A stretch of DNA of 64,000 bases. Origin: Triangularia verruculosa. Taxonomy: Eukaryota; Ascomycota; Sordariomycetes; Sordariales; Podosporaceae. The position numbers were made by a program, and so were the translations under genes. Positions 9,509 to 20,555 of this stretch are shown here, in pieces (the stretch's first letter is position 1; each line of letters starts with the position of its first letter). The stretch covers positions 124,001 through 188,000 of the forward strand of contig MU863937.1 of assembly GCA_033296885.1 (NCBI GenBank), in the 5' to 3' direction. Under the pieces are notes generated by a model. That model did not search any database. It was not told the DNA's origin and saw nothing but the letters and a program-made list of their open reading frames with translations.

Positions 9509-12500
9509 TTTGAAGATTGGAGCATCAAGCTCCGCCAGCTGGGGGTTTCGATGATATTCCGGCTCTTTTGCTGGTCAACTGGCCATGGAGCGCGGCATTG
9601 GGGGCACCCTGCGCGACAGGTATGCTTTGTTCGGCTTGCCCCTCGCTGGAGGATCGTTGGTCTGTGCTGCGACAGTTGCCCAGCTTGCCCAGGACGTGGC
9701 CCGTGCGCTAACTACCATGCTACGAACTGCTCAAGATGTAATTGAGATGTACATAGACCGAGAATCATGGCCTTGAGAATATAGGAATACATCAACTTGT
9801 GTCAGAGGCTCCAATTCCCTTTGTTTCCTCTTTCACAGTTCTAGAACAAACCAACGCCTGGAAGCCGAATCTGTCCTGGTTGCTAGGTGCCAAGCGTTCG
9901 CCCCTTTTACCCCTATTTGGCGCAAGGACAACAGACAACATCAGCACGATGAAAGACTGCACCTGCCCAGAGCCCTTTAACTCTGCCCGGCAGCATCTGT
10001 TCAATTCCGGTAGTGATAGTAATACAGCCCCTGGGCCCAATACATAGTCAGCTACAATGAAATCATCTGCACTTGCATCGATACTGAACTCGGATGGATA
10101 TACTGTCGCTGTCCTTCCCACAAAGTACGTATCTAAGACACTGGCCCAGTTTTCGTCCAAGCTTAACACGACGAAAGCATTTTCGTCCGATCCATTGGCG
10201 TACAGGGACATCCTAAGACCCATCGGCTACCACTTCACTCTTCTTCTTACTACACAACTGCTAAGAGTTATCGTCATTTTCGTCCAAGCCGCTACTCAAC
10301 AGATACAGTACTGCTTCTCAAGTCCTCAGATCTGCCGTCCGAACTTCTACAACTCGGCGCGACTCGGACGGTTTTTCGCGCTAAGGGGTGAAGAACGCGA
10401 TCGCGCGATGCTCCGACTTATCTAGGGCCACATCTTGCCCTTCGGTTAAGTAAATATACATATCTAGTTATGTAGGGCTCAGAACCCCATTCCATTTCTC
10501 TTATTACATTAAACCAACTGACGATCAACATTACCAAAGCCCAGGTTCTAAAATATGGATAGGCATGTAACGAGGATGATTTTGGGAGAATCAAGATGTA
10601 GGTATGTGGGCAGTGCGACAATAGAGACGGGACTTACGTTGTTCAGGGAGGCAGGGCCAAAAGCTTCACAAACCCTACAATCAAAACACTGCGCGAAAGG
10701 AGGGGTTGACGGATGGTCTTGTCCAGCATAACGATTTGGGACACAGCCAGACTGGATACCTGGATACAGCTAAAAAGCCCTGAACGCTTAAGCACCTGGG
10801 CTGCCGGTCTAAAACCAAGCCCATATACTCGCCCAGCTAGCCATGACTGGTTTACACTGGAAGTTACAGGTTCGTCTTAATAAGTGATGCTAACAAAGGA
10901 TGATGTAGAAGGCTGACTCTGTGGCTTCCACGGCAGGCAAATAAATGTCTTGTTCAGCATCCAACAGGTCAATATGCTTGACTATTCGAACATCTACCCC
11001 GCAGCCATAGCCGGGTCGTTGTAGAGGCATGTTGAATGCAACCTCGAAGACCACCGATATCTGAAGTATGTATGAGGTAGGTATTATACCTACCTAATGA
11101 CATGGATCCTAGCTATGAGCCGAATATCAAGGGAACCGTTTTGAAACTCTTTTCCAAAGAAAACTCGTGGTTAACAATCAGCCGTTTGTCGACAGAACAG
11201 TTTATCATATGAGACAAGTCTATAGACCAGCCCCACACCATCTGGGTTTGGCAACCTGTAACTTTTCTCAATCCTAACCAAGTGACTACATGTAAGATAC
11301 GAAGGTAGGGTAGGTACCAGATAGGTAAGCAAGCAGGTCCCATATTATGATAAGAGTGTTTCACGACGGTACTGCCTCCCGATTTCGTGTACTTGATCTT
11401 GAGGTACCGTTGGTAGGATACCTTAGTATGGTAAGAAGAAAGCATATAGGATACTTGTGAATAGCTCCATTTGATGGCAAGGTCTCTGTTTAGTAAGGAC
11501 TGTTGGCTCTGTGTGAAGGCATAATGAGGAGGGACAGCTGGACGGACGGAGCTTCTGTGGAATGGCATCTGAAGCTCAGAATATCTGTTCACGGGCCATC
11601 CATACCTTACTATGTGCAGAGATTGCTAGAAATTTGAAGACCTCTCCTCTTTGTAAGATAAAGGTCATCATAAGGGAGTGCTCCTCGATAAGTGTATATC
11701 TGTTCCTTCCTCCTGAGAGGTAAGCTTGCTCTGCCTTGGAGTTGCTCCGTTGCTCCTAGCCGCGTGGCTCCTCGATATGTGGAGCTACAGACAATAGAAC
11801 AAAGCAGACTTCATGCCCCCATGACCTCCAAGTTTCCATCTGAACATGATCTTGAAAAATCTGAGGAATCATAGGACGCTAGCAAAATTATTCCTTGCTC
11901 TATCTAATCGTTATCTAGGCATAACCACCTGAACCGTGCATCAGCTTGATCTCTTGAGTATATAATCTTGACTCCTCCTAGAACTTGACTATTTCCATAC
12001 TGTCAACCTCTCATAAGTGGAAGCTTCAGCTTTGGGAGTCCACAACACCATTTCCAGCCGCCCAGTCGACGTCAACATCGTCGTCTTCAGCCGTCCGTTT
12101 ACGTCCAAGTCATCAGAGTTTCAGGGTAAGAATACACCTCGCATACCCTATCACCGCCTTCTTCATATATATTGTCTTCTTCAGGCATGATCACTTACTT
12201 TACGCATTATCATTTACTTCTCACATTCTTACTCCGTCACAATCTCTTCCTCTTCAGACATAATCACTTACTTCACATATCTCACCTCACTCACAACTCG
12301 CCCTTTTCGCACTCGGAAGCAAGCACATGTCATCTACTATAGTCCATCACTTCCTTCCTGTTGCAGTGCTTCAATCTTTCGAGTTGGAAGATTTCGGCCC
12401 TTTCCCTCCGAGGCTCTTGCCATCCGAGTAGTATACAACTTGGGTAATGCGTCATCAGGCACCAAGCGGTCCTTCCTAATTCATCGGCTGCATATATGGT

Positions 12501-12537
12501 CTGACGCTGTTGATGGCCATCTTTGGCCGCTGAGGAC

Positions 12538-12975
12538 ATGGTCTCAGAAGGAGCGAGAATTTCTCTGCTCTTACCATGCTTCTTCCTCAATCTAAGTCCT
12601 TATCGTTCTCAGGAGGTCCCGACGGCAAGTCCTAATCCTTCTCAGGCGGTTCCGACGATAAGTCTTAATCGTTCTTACACGGTGCCGACGACATTTGGGT
12701 CTCGCCTGAAGTCAAGTTTTGTCGTTTGGGACCGAGCTTTCAGCTCTTCCAGCCGCTCTTTCCATGCTCTGATTTCGTCAACGCACGATCCAGTTCTCCG
12801 CCTCCGATCGCCATCAGTCCCTCCTTACTCCTTCCTTGCTCCCTCCTCACTCCTTCCTCACTCCCTCCTCAATCTGACCATTGTTTCAACAGGCAACCAA
12901 GGCTGCAGCTCCTTTGACCCCGCCATCAGCTGCCTGCTGTTGTGCCTTAAGAAATTTTCCTGCCTTCGAGGTTAA
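12538..12975 (+). other. Upstream open reading frame in the mei2 leader (about 145 codons)
   Basis: From the ATG at 12538 an open frame runs to a stop at 12973-12975, ending 134 nt before the mei2 start. The predicted peptide begins with a hydrophobic stretch (ISLLLPCFFLNL) and then contains three 11-residue repeats of the type SPNPSQAVPTI. It could be a regulatory uORF, a small gene, or simply open by chance in pyrimidine-rich DNA. No family recognised. Confidence 0.25.
12594..12692 (+). repeat. 33-bp tandem repeat, three copies
   Basis: Copies at 12594-12626, 12627-12659 and 12660-12692, each starting AAGTC and ending in CCGACG plus two or three bases. They are diverged at roughly a fifth of positions but identical in length. 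33 bp is a multiple of 3 and the overlying frame stays open. Confidence 0.85.
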
Positions 12976-13109
12976 CTCCGTTTGACACTTCCTCAAGGGA
13001 TTTTATCTTAGACAACTCCAACGCCAGTTCCCTCTGGAAATCTCGGTGTCACTCGGACAATCGGATCGAGTATTCTTCTCGACGACTTCGACACCTCGAC
13101 ATTCCTACC

Positions 13110-15805
13110 ATGTCTCAGGCTCGCGAGCCTTTCAACCCATCTTCCCCCCGCTCGTCGAGCGGGGCGGCGGATTCTTACAAACATGATGGTACTCCGGACA
13201 CTCGGCTGACAGCCTTCTCTCCGGACGATGTCTCGGCAAGGTCGAGCAAGATGTACGTTGGCCTCAACTCCAACATGTCGTCCACGAACCACGCTTTGTT
13301 TCACCAGACGTCGACGGAGCATTTTGGTAATGTTGCCCCCGCGGTCGAGAAGGACCCGTTCATTTCGTCCAATGCGACTCCCTCCAAGTCCACGCTGGAC
13401 CAGAAGTTGTCCCCGACTGCGTCGGCTTTCAGGCCTCTCTCCGGCCCGCTGGTCGCTCATGGTTCTCTCAATGGGCAACAGAGTTCTTCCAATGGCCCTC
13501 ATCAGAAGTTTCGGTCCATTTCCAACATCGTCGGCCCTCTCTCGGGTCATTTCAGCAGCGACCTGGACGCAACACATTATGTCATCATTTTCTGTGCCGC
13601 CAAGTCTGTCACTGTTCCGGAGGTCGAGGCGTTTCTTGAGGTTTGTTCAGCACCATGTTCACATACTGATCACAGCGCTTTGCTAACTAACGTTCATGTA
13701 CAGAAACTGAGTCAGTTTGGTTCATCCTGCCAGGGGAAGCGTGTCATTTTCGAGCACAATGGAAAGGTTTACCTATTCCTCTCCAACATTCGCGATGCCC
13801 TGGCTATCCATGACAATGTCCAAGTTGGTTCTCAGGACTGGCGTGCCCAGTACATTGCCGCCGTCGAATTTTACCAGGTATGTGATGTTGTCAAGCATCC
13901 GAAACCAGCGAGTGTATCTAATCATTCAACAACAGGCCCGTAATCCCGGCGAGCATCACCAGCAGGTTTCTGATGGGTTGCTCCGGGTCATTGCCTTTCC
14001 TCAGGAGCATGCGGGTTTTGACTTTTTGCACACCAACACTGTGGTCCGCACTCTGGTCGAGTCCCATGGCGAGGTGCTCGCCTTTCACCAGGTTTCCGGG
14101 ATGAAAGACATCCCCTTCCAAGCCATGGTCGAGTTCTGTGATTGCGATGCCGCTATTGCTGCCGCTGACGCTCTTAATGGCCGCTCCTGCAATGTAAGCA
14201 TTACCTCTCCTCTCATCCGATCTAGATATGACTAACAGCCTTTTTTAGGGCGTCTATTTGAATTTGATGCTGGTCTCCGCCCAATCTGACGCCACCTCTG
14301 GCGGCTTCCAGCCTCTTCAGGGACCCCGTGCTCCGCGCAGCCCTGTCCAGGACATGGCAAACATGTTTCAAAACATGGGTATTTCGAAGCCTGCTCACCA
14401 GCAGCAGATGATTCCCTCTGGGCGTCTTGCTCATTCCCCCGCCGGCGGGATGCAGATGGCGCCTCAGCAAATGGCCCCTCACCAGATGCCCTCACAGCAG
14501 ATGTCCATGTATCCCTCTGTTGTTTACCACGGTCTTCAGCACAACATGACGCCCCGCTATGTGCTCGATCACACTCCGACACGCAGCCAGGGCATTTCTC
14601 CAATGAGTCCAATGACCCCCATGACTGGTGGCATGCCAGTCATGGCGCCGTTGTATACCCCGCCCGCCACTCCGATGGCTTATCATCACGGCGATTACGC
14701 CAGTCCCCGAGCTATCCAGCCGTACAACCGCATGGACGGTCGTCGCCAGAACGCCATGCGGGTTAACCGGTCCCCTTACTACAATGCCGCCGGCCATCAC
14801 AACCATGTCGACGTGAACAAGATTCGCGATGGCATTGATGTTCGCACCACTGTAAGTACTTTCTTGGGGCAGCTTCAAACCAATTGACTGACATCTTTCA
14901 GATTATGCTGCGAAACATTCCGAACAAGGTCGACCAGGCGATGTTGAAGAAGATTGTCGACGAGTCTAGCTGGGGCAAGTATGACTTCATGTACTTGAGA
15001 ATTGACTTCGCCAACGACTGCAAGTACGTATTGATGGCAACATCCGGACATGCGTTCATTGCTGACGGTTCATTGCAGCGTCGGTTATGCCTTCATCAAC
15101 TTTGTGGACGTAAGTTGCCCTTTCCCACATCGAGACAGATGGGAACTAACTGATTTCGTAGCCGCTCGATATCATTGACGTATGTGGATCGTGTCCCAGC
15201 TGAAACTGGACGTTCTAACCGTGCTTTAGTTCGTTAATGCCCGTGGCAATCAGCGCTGGAACTGCTTCAAGAGCGACAAGGTTGCGGAGATCTCGTATGC
15301 CAGTAGGTTATATGGATACTTGTTTGAGTCGGACTGAACCCTGACAATCCGCAGCTATCCAGGGCAAGGACTGTCTTGTCCAGAAGTTTCGCAACAGCTC
15401 TGTTATGCTGGAGGCCCCCCACTATCGCCCCAAGGTACAACCGTCTCTTCCCCTCGAGCTTGGAACTTTCACTGACCACAATAGTTGTACTTCACCCTCA
15501 ACGGCCCTAGACCCGAGCTCGCAGGCAACGAGGAGCCATTTCCTGGCCCCGACAACCAGTCGAAGATGAAGCGCAGCTGCGAAAACGCGGAGCATGTCGG
15601 TAAGTTTGATTTCTGCAACCCAGAGCATGTACCGATACTTACACCTTCTCCAACACCAGGGCTTTTCACCCCCAATGCGGGCCAGCACTTCCGTGATGAG
15701 CAGCGCCGCCGTCGCTCACAGTACGACCGTGGCACTCGGCTTGCCGCGCTTGAGGAGTACGATTACGACTCTCACATTCAGCAGCCCAACCTCTATTTGG
15801 GTTAG
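13110..15805 (+). CDS. mei2: Mei2-like RNA-binding protein (RRM_2 C-terminal domain)
   Basis: Homologue of the fission-yeast meiosis regulator Mei2, which binds RNA through a distinctive C-terminal RRM. Eleven exons: 13110-13640, 13704-13877, 13936-14193, 14249-14851, 14902-15023, 15079-15109, 15162-15179, 15230-15302, 15355-15434, 15485-15599 and 15660-15805; 716 aa. Two degenerate N-terminal RRM-like regions (YVIIFCAAKSVTVPEVEAFL; LLRVIAFPQEHAGFDFL) precede a Met/Gln/Pro-rich linker (QQMAPHQMPSQQMSMYP). The C-terminal RRM begins IMLRNIPNKVDQAMLKKIVD, continues GYAFINFVDPLDIIDFVNAR and ends in LYFTLNGPRP. The RRM is split over five short exons, one only 18 nt. The start is the first ATG of the open exon. 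Family assignment is firm; a meiotic role is inferred from S. pombe. Confidence 0.9.
15162..15179 (+). other. 18-nt microexon of mei2
   Basis: Encodes PLDIID, in phase, between a GTAAGT...TAG intron (15110-15161) and a GTATGT...TAG intron (15180-15229). Skipping it would delete exactly six residues of the RRM core without shifting frame. Confidence 0.85.
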
Positions 15806-16476
15806 TTGATGATGCGTCATTGCCTTTATCACCGTCTCGTCTCTCGTCCTTCATCGTTGAGGATCGATGGCATCCGGATATCCTTTCAATAATCATCTTA
15901 TCCTGATGATGTCATGCCAACTTTGCTTTTATTTTGGTTCTAATTGCCATCTTTGACAAATCATCAAAGGCGTTGATGATCTTGGGCCAAGAAAATGGGA
16001 TCAGTATCTGGTAATGGGACATCATCTTTAGCGGGTGGTGTGTTGGGAGGAAAACTGGGAACGGGTAATAGGTTTTAACAAGAAGCGGCGTATCTCTAGA
16101 CAGCACAGGCAATCGCGATGGTTTGAGGAATGGGGATTGGGCTAGTCCAGGAGGGTTTCTTGAAACCTTGGTGGTCTAGGAAAGGTCGATCGTCCGATAC
16201 CGCAGCGTTTTGTTTTTTTGGCAGTGAACCCCAGGATGAACTGTGCTGGGCACAGGTCTCCTACATATAGATTTTAATGCTTTGCTCATCCTTGTTGCCT
16301 CTGTTCTCCGTGTACCTGTACCCGAGGATGCTATGCTGTGTGAATTAGGTTTGCAAGGAAGCCGATTGGTGTTCGGAGGCGAGCAACAGGGAGCTTATTT
16401 CTGCGAAGGATATCATGGTAATTACAACGCTGCTAGATACAAATGCTTTCGTAACAAATCATCATTATATACATGT
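15806..16476. other. Convergent 3' flanks of mei2 and slp1
   Basis: No gene recognised; only short open frames. Presumed 3' UTRs of the two convergent genes. Confidence 0.6.
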
Positions 16477-19400
16477 TCAATTTGGTCCACCCGGCAACGC
16501 AGGCAGTGGTTTTCTAGCCCCGTCCCGCTGTGCTGGATGGGTTGACCGTGCTTCGGATCTTGGCGGGGATTCCTGTTCCCTATCCTGTGGCATGCCCTCC
16601 CCATTCTCATCTTCCTCTCCCTCTAGCTCTGGAGATGACGGCGTCCGTTCTCTTCCACCGTCCTCGGCATTCGTATCAACGGACGAAACCTCATGGTACT
16701 CCGTCGACGACAACGACAACAGCGACGAGTTGGACGGTTGGTGGAGTTGTTTTTGACGCCGACGACGCTGTGTGGCCGTCTCTCCTGGCGAGGGTGAGGG
16801 CGAGGGAGACGGCGAGGGTGACGGAGAAGGCGATTCCTCTCTTATCCCCTCCAATTGCGGTTGCAACTTATTGTTATTAACCGCAAGCTCATCCTGATCG
16901 GGGCTGTAGTTACTGACATGGATGGCCGGGGTCCCTTCACGGCTTGATTCCGGAGTCAGGGGCGGAATCATAGGTAATGACTTTTCCCTCTCCCCGGCCG
17001 TCGGGCGTTTGTGAAGGGTAGCGGTGGGAGAGTAGACATGTCTCGGCAACGCCGACGCCGCCAACGTCGTCGGTGGAGAGGTAGCTGAGGGAGTAGAAGG
17101 GGAGAAGTTCATCCTGTGTTCTATGCTGTCAAAGTGTGTGCTCCCTGGATTGGGGGAGGCTGGCGGAGGGGAGGCGGTTTCCGAACGGGCATTGACGCCG
17201 CCGCCAGACATGAATCCCGAGGTGTATCGGCGGTAATATGCCGCTGCTGTGGAGGATGGGTCTCGGGATAGACTGGGGGGGAAGAACGAGGATGATTCGC
17301 TGCCGCCGGCCCCACGGTTGGTGAAGATTACCAGGACCAGACAGGATAAGATGAGCACCGACTGGAAGATGGCCATGCGTTTTTGGAAGACGACTTCATC
17401 CGCGAGGACGTTGAGGCGGGTGGTGAGGGCGATGATTTGGCGGTCAGATTGCTCTCGCTGAGTCTCCAGGGCGATGACGGTCGACTGCCACATTTGGTCG
17501 TATTGAGTTCGGACGTGGCGGAGTTCGGAGAAGACGGTTTGGTTGAGGGTGTTGAGGAAGGAGTCGACGCGGGTGAGCTGCTTGCGCTCCATGGTGCGGA
17601 GGACTTCCTGGAGGAAGCGGGATTGCTCCTCGATGTACTGGAGGGAGAGTGAGGTGTTGGATTCGAGGTGCTGGAGGCGCTTGTTGACCTGCTTGAAGAA
17701 GGACTCTTGGACGGTTGGGGAGGAGGCGACCGTCGAGGAGACGCCGCTGGTTTTGTTGCGGTTCGTGGTGGTGGGCTTTTCGCCTTCTTTGCCGGGTGGT
17801 TTGGCGGAGCCGGGGGTGGAGGCACCGTCCGCTGAGCCATCACCGGCACGGGCTGGTGGTTGCTTCTGGCTGTTCTGGTTGTTTCCTGTATTGTTGTTGT
17901 CGCCACTCTCTGCTTGGGATGTGGGACTTGAGGCTGGGGGTGCGGCGTTTGACTGGTGTTGAGGAGGGGGGTTGTCTCCGGAACCAGGGGACGGAGACGT
18001 CTTTTCGGCCTTTGGTGTCTCCTGAGCCTTCTCTACCGGCACTGGTTTCCCGGCTGGTGCTTCGGCTTTGGCAGTCGCGTTGTTGCGCTCTTCAGCGTTG
18101 TCTGGTCCAGAAGCAGGTGTAGGATCACTTGTCGTGGTCGAGCGCACCGCACAGGTTTCAAGCAAAAAGTGACTATGGAACGGGTGCCAAGGAGAAAAGC
18201 CCATCTCATCTGCTGCTGTAGTCGACGAAGTCGCCGTTGTGGTGTTGGAAACCTCACTCTCAATGACGGGTGCCGGCTTCTCTGGCGGCTGCTGGATTTC
18301 CGGGACCGCATCCTGAATCTCTGGGACCACCTCCTGCGCAGACCCTTCGATTTGCTCTGGCTCGTCCTCCTCCCTAGGTTCCTTCCAAGTATCCAACATC
18401 CTAGTCCCATGTACACGAAGCAGCGAGACCGGGCAGTAATACTCGTTACCATAGTGACTCAAGAACTCAATTCGTATGTATTTCGTGTAGATCTGAGGGT
18501 GTTCAACCAGGAAAGGCTGGATATCTCGCGAGTTACGTGCCTCAAAGGTACCCAAGTCCACCCATTTATCCAGTTTGACCGGATATCGATCACTAGCGCT
18601 GACTCGAAACTTGCGAATCATGCTGGAGAAGAACTCAAAGTTGGCCAAGACGACCGTGTCGACGAGAATATCATCACTCAGCTCCACAATCACAAACTTG
18701 TTTTTTTGGTGGCATTCGAGCAGCATATAGGTGTCCTTGTTTTCGACGAGGATGGCTTTGGCGTTCTTAGCACGGGGACTCGTTTTGGGGATTGTCGCGC
18801 CAGCATTGGATGACGAGAATGAGAACCTCTCCTTGCATGTTTTTCCCGCATCCTTGCTCCGATAGTATGGGGTCTTATGGTCGTCATGGAGAACCTGCTC
18901 CTCCACGACCTCCTTGCTGCTTTCAGGGGCAGCGTCGCCGGAAGAGGATGTTATCTCAGTGACCTTCTCTGTGAGAGCGTCAAAGTCCAAGATATCCCCA
19001 TCGTTTCCTAGGCTGTCCATATTATCATTATTGAGGCCTGGGTCACGTTCGGATTTGTGATGTTCTCCACGATGCTGTTTCTGGGCTTTCTTGATGTTGG
19101 CAGGATCCTGACCATATTTGCGCAACATCATCTCCTTCCATTCCTCAAACGACATGAAGGCCACAGACTCCTCTTCCACTTCCGGTTCACCACCCTCTGC
19201 CTGCTCCTGTCGCGTCCCATTATCTACTGCTGGCGCAACAGTGGCAGTTGCTGGTTCGGTAGTTGTGCCTTCGGCGACGGCTGTAGTAGCTTGTGTTGGG
19301 CTCGTCCACGCTGAGCGCAAACACTGTTGTGGTAGGGTGTGGGTGATGTAGTTGATAGTCTTGGACTCGCAGACTCCTGGTGTGGTAGCGAGGGTAACGA

Positions 19401-19572
19401 TTACCACCGGGGATCCAGGTGTCGTCGCCGGTGTCGTCGTTACAGCGGGAGCGGCCGTCACGGCTCGTGTTTCGGAACTCGATCCATTGGCGGCAGCAGC
19501 TGTTACGTGAAGTCCCAGCAACACTAGCGCCAGCGCAGATGTGGTTCTACCAGGTGTGGCTGAAGATCGCAT
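16477..19572 (-). CDS. SLP1: Slp1-type SUN-like ER membrane protein
   Basis: Single exon, 1031 aa. Slp1 works with Emp65 in the ER membrane to guard folding of soluble proteins; the animal counterpart is Osteopotentia/SUCO. Features: an N-terminal signal peptide (MRSSATPGRTTSALALVLLG), a Thr/Ala-rich lumenal region, the family signature FMSFEEWKEMMLRKYG at about 139-154, and the SUN-like beta-sandwich at about 245-390 (DTYMLLECHQKNKFVIVELS, then FEFFSSMIRKFRVSASDRYP and EYYCPVSLLRVHGTRMLDTW). A coiled coil precedes a single membrane span about three quarters of the way along (IFQSVLILSCLVLVIF). The cytosolic tail is Ser/Pro-rich and holds a run of SP dipeptides. The start is the only ATG that yields a signal peptide. 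Divergent from xylulokinase. Confidence 0.9.
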   Translation of the reverse strand: MRSSATPGRTTSALALVLLGLHVTAAAANGSSSETRAVTAAPAVTTTPATTPGSPVVIVTLATTPGVCESKTINYITHTLPQQCLRSAWTSPTQATTAVAEGTTTEPATATVAPAVDNGTRQEQAEGGEPEVEEESVAFMSFEEWKEMMLRKYGQDPANIKKAQKQHRGEHHKSERDPGLNNDNMDSLGNDGDILDFDALTEKVTEITSSSGDAAPESSKEVVEEQVLHDDHKTPYYRSKDAGKTCKERFSFSSSNAGATIPKTSPRAKNAKAILVENKDTYMLLECHQKNKFVIVELSDDILVDTVVLANFEFFSSMIRKFRVSASDRYPVKLDKWVDLGTFEARNSRDIQPFLVEHPQIYTKYIRIEFLSHYGNEYYCPVSLLRVHGTRMLDTWKEPREEDEPEQIEGSAQEVVPEIQDAVPEIQQPPEKPAPVIESEVSNTTTATSSTTAADEMGFSPWHPFHSHFLLETCAVRSTTTSDPTPASGPDNAEERNNATAKAEAPAGKPVPVEKAQETPKAEKTSPSPGSGDNPPPQHQSNAAPPASSPTSQAESGDNNNTGNNQNSQKQPPARAGDGSADGASTPGSAKPPGKEGEKPTTTNRNKTSGVSSTVASSPTVQESFFKQVNKRLQHLESNTSLSLQYIEEQSRFLQEVLRTMERKQLTRVDSFLNTLNQTVFSELRHVRTQYDQMWQSTVIALETQREQSDRQIIALTTRLNVLADEVVFQKRMAIFQSVLILSCLVLVIFTNRGAGGSESSSFFPPSLSRDPSSTAAAYYRRYTSGFMSGGGVNARSETASPPPASPNPGSTHFDSIEHRMNFSPSTPSATSPPTTLAASALPRHVYSPTATLHKRPTAGEREKSLPMIPPLTPESSREGTPAIHVSNYSPDQDELAVNNNKLQPQLEGIREESPSPSPSPSPSPSPSPGETATQRRRRQKQLHQPSNSSLLSLSSTEYHEVSSVDTNAEDGGRERTPSSPELEGEEDENGEGMPQDREQESPPRSEARSTHPAQRDGARKPLPALPGGPN
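16785..16835 (-). repeat. 6-bp coding repeat encoding an SP dipeptide run in slp1
   Basis: A tandem GAGGGC/GACGGT-like hexamer run on the plus strand reads as consecutive Ser-Pro dipeptides on the coding strand (seven in a row, SPSPSPSPSPSPSP) in the Slp1 cytosolic tail. Slippage-prone, probably length-variable between strains. Confidence 0.75.
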
Positions 19573-20555
19573 GCTGGGCTTCCTTCAAATTGTCGATGCG
19601 CCAGGTCCTCGCTTGTCCATGGCTTCTGTTGATGAGACTCGATTTCAAGGGAACGCGACCCGGCTCGTCTTTGTCAACAGGTATTGAGGTATCGTGGCTT
19701 CTCGTTTCGTTGGTACCAATTCCAGTGGCAGCGAATTGGCAGGCTCGAGGTTATCTATCATGTCGTGAAAAAAGGACAGGGCAGGTTTGACACTTGCCAG
19801 GTTGGCTTTCGTCACTGGTGCTGTCAACAGCAACAGAACAGCCTGGAGAATTGCGCTTGCAGGGGTCTGGAACTTGACATGCTGGGGTCTGCCGGCCGAG
19901 AGTTGGGACTTGATCGAGGGGAGGGTTAGGGTTGTCTGACTTGTAGTTACTTTGTTCACTCGGTATGATGAGGCAGCTATCAGACTATCAGACGGAAATT
20001 TCTCTATCTGAGACGAGTTTTTTTCCATATCGGACGCAAGTCCCTCTATCTCGGTCGGAAATTTCTCTCACCATTCTTCGAAAAATCCACTTGCTCCTTG
20101 CTCTCGCCGGCAGCGAGGTTGCTCCCCCCCACTTTCGACTTACACTCCACTTGACAACTTAGACGGGCCCCCCGTTAGAAAGCTCAGAAACGGCGAGCCG
20201 GCATTGGCTGGCCTCACCAGCTCCGATATCAGGCTAAATTCCCCCATCGGACGAGGCTGCCGCCTGTTCTCATGATGCGCTTGCCCCGCCATCTGTTGCA
20301 GAGGGGAGGAAGCATTAGGGGGCGGGAGAGGGACCCCAAGAGACCAGCTACCACTCATGACGAATCTGCCCCACGTCGATCTGTTTTGCCGGGAAGAAAT
20401 AAAAGAATCATGATCTGTTACTTTTTTCTTTCTTCACACTGTTATTTATTTTTAAGAGATCTCGGTTGATTTGCTGTGCGTTGAAATTGTGCTTTTGTTG
20501 ATCGAATTACCCCGCGGCCTTGTTGAAAATAGAACTCGGGAGACAGACTTACACC
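19573..20555. other. Divergent promoter region of slp1 and xylulokinase
   Basis: No gene. Two copies of CGGAAATTTCTCT lie about 50 bp apart at about 19995 and 20050. A GGCTAAA motif at 20232-20238 and CCCCGC motifs at 20284 and 20510 match regulator consensus sequences (listed separately). Confidence 0.6.
20232..20515 (+). promoter_or_regulatory. Candidate XlnR/XLR-1 site and CreA-like sites before xylulokinase
   Basis: GGCTAAA at 20232-20238, 318 bp before the ATG, matches the binding consensus of the xylanolytic activator XlnR. CCCCGC at 20284-20289 and 20510-20515 are reverse matches to the carbon-repressor consensus SYGGRG. The pentose-catabolic gene downstream makes the combination sensible. 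Motifs seen; function inferred; such short motifs also occur by chance. Confidence 0.4.

Larger units (their letters stand above)
9509..13109. other. 3.6-kb non-coding interval upstream of mei2
   Basis: Divergent promoter space between sec15 and mei2. No domain-bearing open frame was found; the longest (11113-11592, minus) lacks any recognisable motif. Short TAGGTACC/ACCTACCT motifs occur around 11070-11100 and 11310. From about 12150 the sequence becomes rich in TTC, CTC and CACT tracts, as expected of a long leader of mei2. It holds a 33-bp triple repeat (12594-12692) and an upstream open frame (12538-12975), listed separately. Confidence 0.6.

Noticed and set aside
11113..11592. 159-codon minus-strand frame in the sec15-mei2 interval
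   Set aside because: No recognised motif, no GC-rich wobble bias, no splice-linked extension.
9509..13109. RIP-degenerated transposon in the long spacer
   Set aside because: No terminal repeats or transposase-like frames were seen and dinucleotide bias could not be computed here; TpA/ApT index calculation would decide.
17328..17906. 192-codon Ser/Pro-rich minus-strand frame
   Set aside because: Alternate-frame shadow of slp1, whose own frame is continuous and conserved.
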